From assembly GCA_039030075.1 (NCBI GenBank), contig JBCCEW010000007.1, positions 1 to 64,000 of the forward strand: a stretch of DNA of 64,000 bases, given 5' to 3'. Origin of the DNA: Myxococcota bacterium. GTDB lineage: Bacteria; Myxococcota_A; UBA9160; SMWR01. The notes below the pieces were generated by a model. It saw only the letters and a list, made by a program, of their open reading frames with translations. It made no database searches and was not told where the DNA came from. Positions within the stretch are counted from its first letter, which is position 1; every line of letters begins with the position of its first letter. The position numbers and the translations under genes were made by a program. Positions 41,797 to 49,696 of this stretch are shown here, in pieces.

Positions 41797-41863
41797 CGCT
41801 CCGGGGCTTGCCTCGGTTCCCCTTGGCGTGCACGAACCAGAGCCCCATGGAGGTCGCCCAGTC

Positions 41864-44077
41864 ATGCTTCGGTTCACCGCGAACCTGCTGGTCACGGCTG
41901 CCCTTTCGATCCTCGGCGCTCCTGCGCTTGCCGGGGAACGCCCGCCGAACATCGTCATCGTCCTGATGGACGATGTGGGTTTCGCGGACCTCGGCGCCTA
42001 TGGGTCCGAAATCGAAACCCCCCACATCGACCAGCTCGCAGCGCACGGCCTTCGCTACACGAACTTCACCGTCACCGCTGTTTGCTCCCCGAGCCGCGCG
42101 GCCCTGCTCACCGGCCTGAATCACCACTCTGCGGGGGTCGGGCACGTCCCCGACATCCCGCGAGACTTTCCCGGCTACCGCGGCGTGATCCACCGGAACG
42201 TGGCCACGCTCCCCGAGATCCTTCGCGATCAGGGCTACGCGACCCGCATGGTCGGCAAGTGGCATCTCGTACACGCCGGGGATCAGCGCGCGGAGGGTCC
42301 CTTCGATCAATGGCCCACCGGCCGCGGATTCGAGCACTTCTTCGGGATTCTCTCGTCCCACACGAACCAGTGGGTGCCCCACGAACTGTGGCAGGACACG
42401 ACACGGATCCACGTCCCTCCGGATGGAAGTTTCTACCTTCCGGACGCTCTGACCGATCGCGCGATCGAGATGCTCGAAACGCTACGCGACGCGAACACGG
42501 AGCGGCCCTTCTTCCTCTTCTATGCCACGGCGGCGGCGGCGCACGCACCGCATCACACCCGTCCTGAGGACCGCGCGAAATACAGCGGCCGCTACGACCG
42601 CGGATACGACGTCGTTCGCGCCGAGCGGCTGCGGCGCCAGGAACGAGCAGGCCTGGTTCCTTCGGGTACACCGCTCGCGCCCTACTACCCCGGCGTCGTT
42701 CCATTCGACGAACTGTCCGATGCGGATCAGCTCGTTTCGACGCGCCTCCAGGAGAACTACGCGGCGTTCATCGACAACATCGACCAGAATGTTGGGCGCC
42801 TGGTCGATTGGCTGGAACAAAGTGGCGAGCTCGAAAATACGATCCTGCTCGTCCTCTCCGACAACGGCGCGAGCCGCGAAGCCTTCCCGAACGGGACCAC
42901 CAACCAAGGGCGATTCTTCAGCCGGATCGGCGAGACGGACGAGCAGCGGATGCGCGAGCTACCGGGCGTCGGCGGCCCTACGTCGTACCCGAACTACCCG
43001 CTCGGCTGGATGCAAGCCAGCAACACCCCTTTCAAGCTGAGCAAGGCGAGCGTGCACGGCGGCGGCATCCGGTCGCCGCTCATCGTTCACTGGCCAGCAG
43101 GCATCGAGGATGGCGGCGCGCTCCGCGATCAGTTCCACCACATCAACGACATCACGCCGACGCTACTCGAGCTTCTCGGCATCGAGCATCCGGCGGAGGC
43201 CGAAGCCAGCACGCAGAAGCCGATGGAGGGAACCAGCTTCGCGTACACGCTGGCCGACGCATCTGCGCCCACGCGGAAGCTCGAACAGTACTACGAGATG
43301 GAGGGAAATCGCGGGTACGTCCGGCGCGGGTGGAAGCTCGTCTCCTGGCGCCCGGATGGGGAGCCCCAGGAGGACTACCCCTGGGAGCTCTACGATCTCA
43401 CTCGGGACCCGGCCGAGTCGAACGACCTCGCGGACCAGATGCCCGAGAAGGTCGAGGCGCTCGAAGCGGCGTTCGACGCGGCCGCGCGCCGCTACGATGT
43501 GTACCCCATCGACTCACGCGCCACGATGGATCGCGCGGACTTCACGAGCCGACCGGATCGGATCGAGTTCGAGGCGGGCGATGGCCCGCTCTCGATGCAG
43601 CTGGCTCCACGCATCGTCCTGCGTTCGTGGTCGATCAGCGCGCAACTCGAACACGCGGCAGACAATGACGGCGTGCTCGTCGCGATGGGCGACCCCCACT
43701 CGGGCTATTCGTTGTACGTGAAGGACGGCAGGCTTCACTTCGACGTGAACTGCTTTGGGGACCTCACTCTCCTGGAGTCGCCGTCGCCACTCCCCCAGGG
43801 CCCGGTCGAGGCCAGGGTCGATTTCGAACGCGATAGCGTACTCGGAGCGATCTTCCGCGGCGGGTTGTGGAACCGCTACCGATTCCTGGGCGGCAAGCTC
43901 ACACTTCGTGTCAACGGCGTCGCCGTCGCGCGAGATCGCCTGCCGACCGGGCCCCCACTCCTGCTCTGGGAAGGGCTCGACATCGGCCTCGATCGCGGAG
44001 CCGCGGCGTCGCAAAGCTACGCGCCGCCTTTCGCCTACCGGGGGGTCCTGGGCAAGGTCGTGTTCGAGCTCCACTGA
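41864..44077 (+). CDS. Arylsulfatase (family S1), exported
   Basis: 737-aa type I sulfatase hydrolysing a sulfate ester. ATG 41864 follows GGAGG and gives a signal peptide (NLLVTAALSILGAPALA). The formylglycine motif is CSPSRAALLTG; metal ligands are in LMDDVGFADLG and LSDNGASRE; other active-site residues are in GKWHL. A C-terminal about 180-residue beta-rich domain (from about 560) with GYSLYVKDGRLHFDVN looks lectin-like. Close relative of the sulfatase at 49697. Substrate unknown; the linked crotonase and SDRs suggest a sulfated alcohol or sterol-like compound (inference). Confidence 0.93.
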   Translation: MLRFTANLLVTAALSILGAPALAGERPPNIVIVLMDDVGFADLGAYGSEIETPHIDQLAAHGLRYTNFTVTAVCSPSRAALLTGLNHHSAGVGHVPDIPRDFPGYRGVIHRNVATLPEILRDQGYATRMVGKWHLVHAGDQRAEGPFDQWPTGRGFEHFFGILSSHTNQWVPHELWQDTTRIHVPPDGSFYLPDALTDRAIEMLETLRDANTERPFFLFYATAAAAHAPHHTRPEDRAKYSGRYDRGYDVVRAERLRRQERAGLVPSGTPLAPYYPGVVPFDELSDADQLVSTRLQENYAAFIDNIDQNVGRLVDWLEQSGELENTILLVLSDNGASREAFPNGTTNQGRFFSRIGETDEQRMRELPGVGGPTSYPNYPLGWMQASNTPFKLSKASVHGGGIRSPLIVHWPAGIEDGGALRDQFHHINDITPTLLELLGIEHPAEAEASTQKPMEGTSFAYTLADASAPTRKLEQYYEMEGNRGYVRRGWKLVSWRPDGEPQEDYPWELYDLTRDPAESNDLADQMPEKVEALEAAFDAAARRYDVYPIDSRATMDRADFTSRPDRIEFEAGDGPLSMQLAPRIVLRSWSISAQLEHAADNDGVLVAMGDPHSGYSLYVKDGRLHFDVNCFGDLTLLESPSPLPQGPVEARVDFERDSVLGAIFRGGLWNRYRFLGGKLTLRVNGVAVARDRLPTGPPLLLWEGLDIGLDRGAAASQSYAPPFAYRGVLGKVVFELH

Positions 44078-44180
44078 GCCGGCACGACGACTCGCTGGAG
44101 CCCAGCGCCTCCCTCCCCGGTCGCACCGGCTCTCGAATGACTTCGGCAGCGAGAGCCAGCCGGCTCCCGTGGCCTCGAGA

Positions 44181-44209
44181 TTGATGCCCTATGTTTTATA
44201 GTGTATCAA
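44181..44209 (+). promoter_or_regulatory. Putative sigma-70 promoter of the crotonase-SDR operon
   Basis: TTGATG (44181-44186) and TATCAA (44204-44209) with a 17-base spacer in a short AT-rich patch, about 40 bases before the crotonase start. The match is fair, not strong. Confidence 0.35.
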
Positions 44210-44246
44210 TAATTCGAGATCCAGTCCCCACTCCTCGAGGCACACG

Positions 44247-45020
44247 ATGACCCCCGGCTACTTCGACGCCTACCCCACGATCCAGTTCGAGCGAGACGAA
44301 TCGGGCGTGCTCGTGATGCGACTCCACTCCGACGGCGGTTCCGTCGTCTACTCACACCAGCACCACAGCGACTGGTCCCGCGCCTTCCGCGATGTGGCGA
44401 TGGACCAGGACAACCGGGTCGTCGTGTTCACCGGTAGCGGTGACGCGTTCTGCGAGCGGTTCGGAGCACAGCGCTCGATCAAGCGCCCCTCCGACTGGCA
44501 TCACATCTATTGCGAAGGCAAGCAGATGCTGCGGGACCTCCTCGAGATCCCGGTTCCGGTGATCGGCGCCGTGAACGGTCCCGCCACGATCCACGCCGAG
44601 CTACCCCTCCTGTCGGACATCACGCTCGCGAGCGAGACCGCCGTTTTTCAGGACGAGCCCCACATCGGCTACGCCACGGTCCCCGGCGACGGCGTTCACG
44701 TGTTCTGGCTGGACTGGCTCGGAACGAACCGCGGCCGCTACTTCCTCATGACCGGGCAACGAATCTCGGCAGCGGAAGCGCAGACGCTCGGCGTCGTGAA
44801 CGAAGTGCTGCCGCCCGAGCAGCTCATGCCGCGGGCGCTCGAGCTCGCCCAGGAGCTCGCCTGGCTTCCGGACCTGACGCTCCGGTACTCCCGCACCCTC
44901 CTCACCCAGCGCCTCAAGCGCCTGCTCGAAGAGGGCATCGGCCATGGTCTCGCGCTCGAAGGCCTCGGGGCTCTGGAGATGATCATCCCGCGGGCCCAGC
45001 CGGCGGCGGACGCAGAGTGA
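44247..45020 (+). CDS. Enoyl-CoA hydratase/isomerase (crotonase) family protein
   Basis: 257-aa crotonase-fold protein. Family landmarks are VVVFTGSGDAFCERFG, VIGAVNGPATIHAELPLLSDITLASE, FQDEPHIGYATVPGDG and RYFLMTGQRISAAEAQTLGVVNEV. The second oxyanion-hole segment has IHAELPL where active crotonases usually have a GGG-like turn, so activity or specificity may differ. First gene of a tight operon; the SDR start overlaps its stop (GTGA). Confidence 0.83.
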   Translation: MTPGYFDAYPTIQFERDESGVLVMRLHSDGGSVVYSHQHHSDWSRAFRDVAMDQDNRVVVFTGSGDAFCERFGAQRSIKRPSDWHHIYCEGKQMLRDLLEIPVPVIGAVNGPATIHAELPLLSDITLASETAVFQDEPHIGYATVPGDGVHVFWLDWLGTNRGRYFLMTGQRISAAEAQTLGVVNEVLPPEQLMPRALELAQELAWLPDLTLRYSRTLLTQRLKRLLEEGIGHGLALEGLGALEMIIPRAQPAADAE

Positions 45021-45769
45021 GCCGTTTCGACGGAAAGGCCGTCGTCGTAACCGGCGCCGCGTCTGGCCTCGGCCGCGCGACCGCGATGGCCTATGCCAGA
45101 GAAGGCGCCGCGCTGATGCTCGTCGACATCGACGCCGGGGGGCTCGAGTCAGCGGCTTCCGAAGCGCGGGCCCTCGGCGCCGAAACCAAGACGGCGCGCT
45201 GTGACATCTCGGACCCGCAGGCCTCCCGAGATGCCATTGCGACATGCACGTCCGCCCACGGCGGAGTCGATGTCCTGGCCAACGTCGCGGGCATCGTCGG
45301 TTTCTTCCATTCGCGCGACGTCACACCGGAAGAATGGAATCGGTTCCTCGGAATCAACCTGAATGGGCCTTTCTTCCTCTATCAGGCCGCGATCGGATCC
45401 CTGATCGAGCGCGGCGGCAACATCCTGAACGTCGCGTCGTCGGCTGCCTTCGTGGGGGAGGCCTATCTCGTTCCGTACGCGACGAGCAAGGCGGCGCTGG
45501 TCCACATGACGAAGTCGCTCGCCATGGAGCACATGCACGACGGCGTTCGCATCAACGCGATCGCCCCTGGCGGCATGGCGACGCCCATGGGCACGACCGT
45601 GTCGATCCCAGAAGGCGTCCGGGGCGATTTGATCGGGCGGTACACAGGGATTCGCCCGCCGTCGAGCCCGGAAGAAGTCGCCGACCTGATCTTGTTCGTG
45701 ACCTCGGACCGAGGCGCGTCGATTCACGGCGCCTGCCTCTCGATCGATGGCGGCATAACGGCCGGATGA
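45017..45769 (+). CDS. SDR family oxidoreductase
   Basis: 250-aa short-chain dehydrogenase. Cofactor motif TGAASGLG, acidic VDID after beta-2 (NAD preference likely), NVAG at strand 4, catalytic Ser in NVASSAAF, and YATSK (Tyr-x-x-x-Lys). The C-terminus HGACLSIDGGITAG is typical. It starts at GTG overlapping the crotonase stop by 4 bases, so translation is coupled. Probably oxidises a hydroxy intermediate of the same pathway. Confidence 0.92.
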   Translation: MSRFDGKAVVVTGAASGLGRATAMAYAREGAALMLVDIDAGGLESAASEARALGAETKTARCDISDPQASRDAIATCTSAHGGVDVLANVAGIVGFFHSRDVTPEEWNRFLGINLNGPFFLYQAAIGSLIERGGNILNVASSAAFVGEAYLVPYATSKAALVHMTKSLAMEHMHDGVRINAIAPGGMATPMGTTVSIPEGVRGDLIGRYTGIRPPSSPEEVADLILFVTSDRGASIHGACLSIDGGITAG

Positions 45770-45785
45770 CCGGAAGGAAGATGAA

Positions 45786-46541
45786 ATGACCGACTCCCTC
45801 GAAAGCAAGGTGGCCATCGTGACCGGATCCGGCCGCGGCATTGGCGAGGTCTACGCCAGCGCCCTCGCCGAAGCCGGCGCGTCGATCGTGGTGGCCGACA
45901 TCGATCACGACAATGCCAAGGCGGTAGCCGAGCGGCTCTCTTCCGAGGGCGGGAATGCGATCGGCGTGCGGGTCGACGTCGCCGATCCGAGCATGACCGA
46001 TGCGATGGTCTCCGAAGCGAGCGACCGGTTCGGCGGCGTCGACATCCTCGTCAACAATGCCGCCTACATGCCCGCGATCATGTCGGGCCTGCTCGACTAC
46101 CCGCGCGAGGAGTGGCAGCGGACGCTCGACATCAATCTGTCGGGAGGGTTGAACTGCATTCGCTCCGCGGTGCCCGCGATGCGCAGGCGGGGCGGCGGTG
46201 CCATCGTCAACATCTCGTCGATCGGCGCATTCGAGGGCGGTCACGCCTACGGCATCAGCAAGCTAGGCGTCCAGGGCATGACGACGTGGCTGAGCCAGGA
46301 ACTCGGACCGCAGGGCATCCGGATCAACTGCATCGCACCGGGTCCCATCAGCACCGCGCAAGGAGACGCCGCGCGGCCGCCCGGGTACCTCGAGGCGATG
46401 AATCCCGCGACGCCGCTGAAGGTGATGGGAGATCCGGAGGATCTCTGCGGCACGCTTCTCTATCTCGTATCGGACGCGTCAGCGTGGGTGACGGGCCAGA
46501 TCATTCGCGTCGACGGCGGCTACGTGAAGCGACCGCTGTAA
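45786..46541 (+). CDS. SDR family oxidoreductase
   Basis: 251-aa short-chain dehydrogenase, 16 bases after the previous SDR. TGSGRGIG cofactor motif, VADID, NNAA in place of NNAG, active-site ISSIGA and YGISK. Ends VTGQIIRVDGGYVKRPL, a standard SDR tail. About as long as its neighbour but not a recent copy. Third gene of the crotonase-SDR operon, which ends in the hairpin at 46599. Confidence 0.92.
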   Translation: MTDSLESKVAIVTGSGRGIGEVYASALAEAGASIVVADIDHDNAKAVAERLSSEGGNAIGVRVDVADPSMTDAMVSEASDRFGGVDILVNNAAYMPAIMSGLLDYPREEWQRTLDINLSGGLNCIRSAVPAMRRRGGGAIVNISSIGAFEGGHAYGISKLGVQGMTTWLSQELGPQGIRINCIAPGPISTAQGDAARPPGYLEAMNPATPLKVMGDPEDLCGTLLYLVSDASAWVTGQIIRVDGGYVKRPL

Positions 46542-46598
46542 GCGGCGGCGCCGAGGAACAGACCCGGGGGCGCTGGGGGCCTGGGCACCGAAAACGTA

Positions 46599-46639
46599 CC
46601 GGGCCGCCCCCCCGACCTGGAAGCAGGGGGACGGCCCGG
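46599..46639. terminator. Bidirectional terminator-like hairpin
   Basis: GC-rich arms CCGGGCCGCCCCC and GGGGGACGGCCCGG with one bulged A, between the convergent SDR gene and the minus-strand PEP-CTERM gene. Both flanks look able to use it. Confidence 0.7.
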
Positions 46640-46679
46640 CTAAGGACGTTTCACGCCGCCGAGGACGGCGTGCTCGCAC

Positions 46680-47927
46680 TCATCGGTTCGCGCGAGAACG
46701 CCACACTGCGATACCGGCCAGGATCAGCGCGCCGGCCAACAGACCGGGAGTCTGAGTGGGCTCGGGCAGCCGAATCGCCGAGAAGTTCGCGGTGGCGTTG
46801 TTGCCGGCGAACGTCGCCTTCGAGAGATGCCCCGCGACCAGCTGAATGTTGCGCGCGCCCATCCCGGTCACGGAGTCGGAGCCCACGGCGGTGTGAGTGA
46901 CCACGTTCGGGTTGCCCTGTGCCGTCCCCGTGTTCCGCACGACGACCGTACCCGTGGTCCAGGGGAAGCCGAAGTTTCGGTTCACGCCCGCGGGCAGCAT
47001 GTTCGGGATCGGCGTCGACACCATGCCTACCAGACCGAACGGGCCCGTCATGGTCAGGGTGTACATCAGGAAGATCGGCCCGGAGGGCAGAACGTCCGTG
47101 TCGTAGGCCGCGTAGCCGCGACCCGCAGCACGCGAACCCATCCCGACGATCAGGTTGAGCCCGACACCTCCCGGGATACCGGGGATGCCGAGGATCGCGA
47201 GCGACGAGGTGTTCGCTCCTGTCGTAAGGACCAGACCCATCGTGCCACCGAACGCGTTTGGACCCGCCGTGTTCTTGATGATGCCCGGCGAAGCGGCGCC
47301 CGCACCCGTGATGTTCGTGCAGAGCGGGTTCGGCGGCGCGCCCATGCACCAAGTGAAGTTCGCTCCGGCCCGACCCGTCTGGGCCGTCCATGCGCCCGCG
47401 CGCATCTGGCGCCAGACGGCGGTGTTGTTGCCGGTCGCCATCGTCTGGTTCTGGGCTTCGAACGGCACGCTCATGGGACCGTTGAAGCTGAAGCTGGTCG
47501 CGAGCTGCTGGATTGCCGGGTTGATCGGCGCCGGCACGACCTGCACCGCCCCAGCCGCCGGAGCGCTGATGACGCTCGTGGGCATCGTGAACTGGGCGCC
47601 GGCCATCGTGCCGGTGGCCATCACGGTCTGCGTCGCGGGGTTGCCGCGCATACAGCCGTTCGGGAAGGCGATCGCCATCGACGAGTTCGCGGGCGTCATG
47701 CCCGTGCCACCGATGGTCATGGTCTGCGGGACCATTGTGCCAATGCGGAAGCCTTGAGTGATCGACGGGCAGGGAGAGGCGCCGACCGCGGGCAGGTCGA
47801 CGAAGGCACCCGTCGCCGAACCCGCCTTGGCGGTGATGACATAGGTCTGCGCCGCTGCGGGCGCAGCAAGGAGGAAAGCGACGGCTAACAGCACCATCAC
47901 CTTCACGGTCTGTTGAAGTCGGGACAT
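46680..47927 (-). CDS. PEP-CTERM-like protein, Gly/Met-rich (family 2)
   Basis: 415-aa exported protein. ATG 47927 follows a GGAGGAG site; the signal peptide is VMVLLAVAFLLAAPAAA. The mature part is rich in Gly, Met, Asn and Thr (for example MAGAQFTMPTS) and contains NTAGPNAFGGTMG, similar to NTFGGG in the 35784 protein. The C-terminus LPEPTQTPGLLAGALILAGIAVWRSR is a PEP-CTERM-type signal. Four Cys may form disulfides. Surface or matrix role is inferred from the sorting signal. Divergent from a TetR gene. Confidence 0.78.
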   Translation of the reverse strand: MSRLQQTVKVMVLLAVAFLLAAPAAAQTYVITAKAGSATGAFVDLPAVGASPCPSITQGFRIGTMVPQTMTIGGTGMTPANSSMAIAFPNGCMRGNPATQTVMATGTMAGAQFTMPTSVISAPAAGAVQVVPAPINPAIQQLATSFSFNGPMSVPFEAQNQTMATGNNTAVWRQMRAGAWTAQTGRAGANFTWCMGAPPNPLCTNITGAGAASPGIIKNTAGPNAFGGTMGLVLTTGANTSSLAILGIPGIPGGVGLNLIVGMGSRAAGRGYAAYDTDVLPSGPIFLMYTLTMTGPFGLVGMVSTPIPNMLPAGVNRNFGFPWTTGTVVVRNTGTAQGNPNVVTHTAVGSDSVTGMGARNIQLVAGHLSKATFAGNNATANFSAIRLPEPTQTPGLLAGALILAGIAVWRSRANR

Positions 47928-48083
47928 GGATGCTCCTCCGGTGAGTGATCGAGGGCGCCATGGTGTCCGCTCGGGGGTCTCGGTGTCAATGGAATCTATT
48001 AACGACTCGATTAGGCCGACTCCCCCGGGGGAATAGCGGGATCCGTTCGTCTTCATTCTCGTTTTCGTTTAGGTTGACCCACC

Positions 48084-48713
48084 GTGGACGCCGCACGGCA
48101 AACGGATGCGACACGACAGAAGCTGATGGCCGCAGCCCTCGAGCTCTTCGCGGAGCATGGCCTGGACGGAGTTCGCATTGGCGCCATCACCCACGCCGCC
48201 GGTGCCGCGAACGCCTCGGCCATCCACTACCACTTCGGTGGGAAAGACGGCCTCGTATCGGCGATCCTCGACAAGTACGACGCCGAGACGAGTGCGAAGC
48301 ACCGGGCTTACGCCGCCGAACTCGCACAGGTCGACGGCGTCGAACTCCGCGACGAGGTCCGTGTCCTCGTGATGCCCTACGTCGATCTCCTGAATCGCAC
48401 CGATGGCGTCGCGTACCTGAGACTGATCGGGCAGCTGTTGGGGCACCCGAGGTTCGCGGTCCTCGAGAGACACCGGAAATTCGACGCCATCCCCGGCGGC
48501 CCTCTGGCGGTCATGAGTCGCGCGAACGAAGCGAACCCGCAGTATTGGCAATCAAGGCGGCTCTTGGTCGGCAGCTTGCTCTATCACGGCCTCGCCGACT
48601 ACGCGACGCTGCAGTTCGCTCAGAAGCGCGACCACCGACCCGCCGAGCGGGACGCCTTCGTCGACGAGCTGGTCAACGCCATCACTGCCGTGTTCCAGGG
48701 TCCGCGAGCCTGA
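48084..48713 (+). CDS. TetR/AcrR family transcriptional regulator
   Basis: 209-aa regulator starting at GTG 48084. The HTH is VRIGAITHAAGAANASAIHYHFGGKDGL. The C-terminal domain with DLLNRTDGVAYLRLIGQLLGHP resembles TetR C-terminal domains of proteobacterial AefR/RutR-like types, by eye only. It precedes a membrane protein and the second sulfatase, so it parallels the TetR-sulfatase pair at 41167. Target unknown. Confidence 0.87.
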   Translation: MDAARQTDATRQKLMAAALELFAEHGLDGVRIGAITHAAGAANASAIHYHFGGKDGLVSAILDKYDAETSAKHRAYAAELAQVDGVELRDEVRVLVMPYVDLLNRTDGVAYLRLIGQLLGHPRFAVLERHRKFDAIPGGPLAVMSRANEANPQYWQSRRLLVGSLLYHGLADYATLQFAQKRDHRPAERDAFVDELVNAITAVFQGPRA

Positions 48714-48970
48714 TCCCCGGCCGGGTTGCGAAAGCGCAGTCGCGCTCCGCACGTACACGGGGCCACGCGCCTACAAGCCGGTAGATCGCCTGCGAGAAAC
48801 CTCGTAGACCGGCTCTTTGCGAGTCCGATGCCGCGATCGGGGGCGCACGGAACTCGCACCCGCGGTTGCGCAGGCTTGTACCCAAGCGGTGCGCCGGTGT
48901 ACATCATGGCTCGCCACGAGTGCCGGCTCGAACCCGCGACGCGAGCGCGTGCGGGAGCAGAGGTCCATCC

Positions 48971-49630
48971 ATGCGCGTTCCGTACATCGCCCTCTATGTA
49001 GTCTGGGTTCTCGGTTGCACCGTCGGGTTCGGGGTTTGGCACGCAAACTCCCACGGCAACGTGAACGTCTGGCAGGTCGCGCTCGCGTTCTTTCTCGCCG
49101 TCAACATCGTCACGTGCGTCCAGGAGATCTGCCTCGGTCTCCGCATCGGCACGATCGAGCGCTGGTTCCACGATCCAGACGCGCGCGCTGAACGGCCCCG
49201 AGGATCGTTCTGGCTGACGCCTGTGCCCATCCGTCAGCTCTTCTCCGCGACGTTCTGGGCGCGTATGTGGTACGAGTACGCACGTTTCGATCCGTCGTAT
49301 GCGGATCGAAAGTCGTTCGGCTTCGCCGTCGATGTGGGAAACGGCTGGTCGACCTTGATCCCCAGCATCCTCTTCCTCTTCGGAATGACGCTCTGGGATT
49401 CTCCGTTGGTCCTCGGCCTTCTCGGGGCGCTGATCTTCTACCAAAAGCTCTACAACACGAGCCTCTACTTCTTCTCGTACCTGTTCAACCGGCGCTATGC
49501 GCTCCAACCGATCGCGCGGGTCATCCCCGTCGTCGGCGGCACGAATGGCGTCTGGATCCTCTTCCCTGCGGTCGGGCTCTTCGTCTGCGCGCAGATGGTC
49601 CTGCAGAACAGTCTCTCCATCATTCGCTAA
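48971..49630 (+). CDS. Multi-pass membrane protein, unknown
   Basis: 219-aa protein with about five to six TM segments (YIALYVVWVLGCTVGFGVW, VALAFFLAVNIVTCVQEICLGL, LIPSILFLFGMTLW, PLVLGLLGALIFYQKLY, NGVWILFPAVGLFVCAQMVL). The middle loop is polar (RMWYEYARFDPSYADRK). ATG 48971 is chosen because the upstream in-frame codons encode an Arg-rich, unlikely leader. Located between a TetR gene and a sulfatase gene on the same strand; perhaps a transporter or modifier of the sulfatase substrate. I do not recognise the family. Confidence 0.65.
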   Translation: MRVPYIALYVVWVLGCTVGFGVWHANSHGNVNVWQVALAFFLAVNIVTCVQEICLGLRIGTIERWFHDPDARAERPRGSFWLTPVPIRQLFSATFWARMWYEYARFDPSYADRKSFGFAVDVGNGWSTLIPSILFLFGMTLWDSPLVLGLLGALIFYQKLYNTSLYFFSYLFNRRYALQPIARVIPVVGGTNGVWILFPAVGLFVCAQMVLQNSLSIIR

Positions 49631-49696
49631 CCGACACCACGGATGGAACGCCAGCGACGCGATGCTCGTCGGCTTCACGATCTCGAGGAGGGAACC

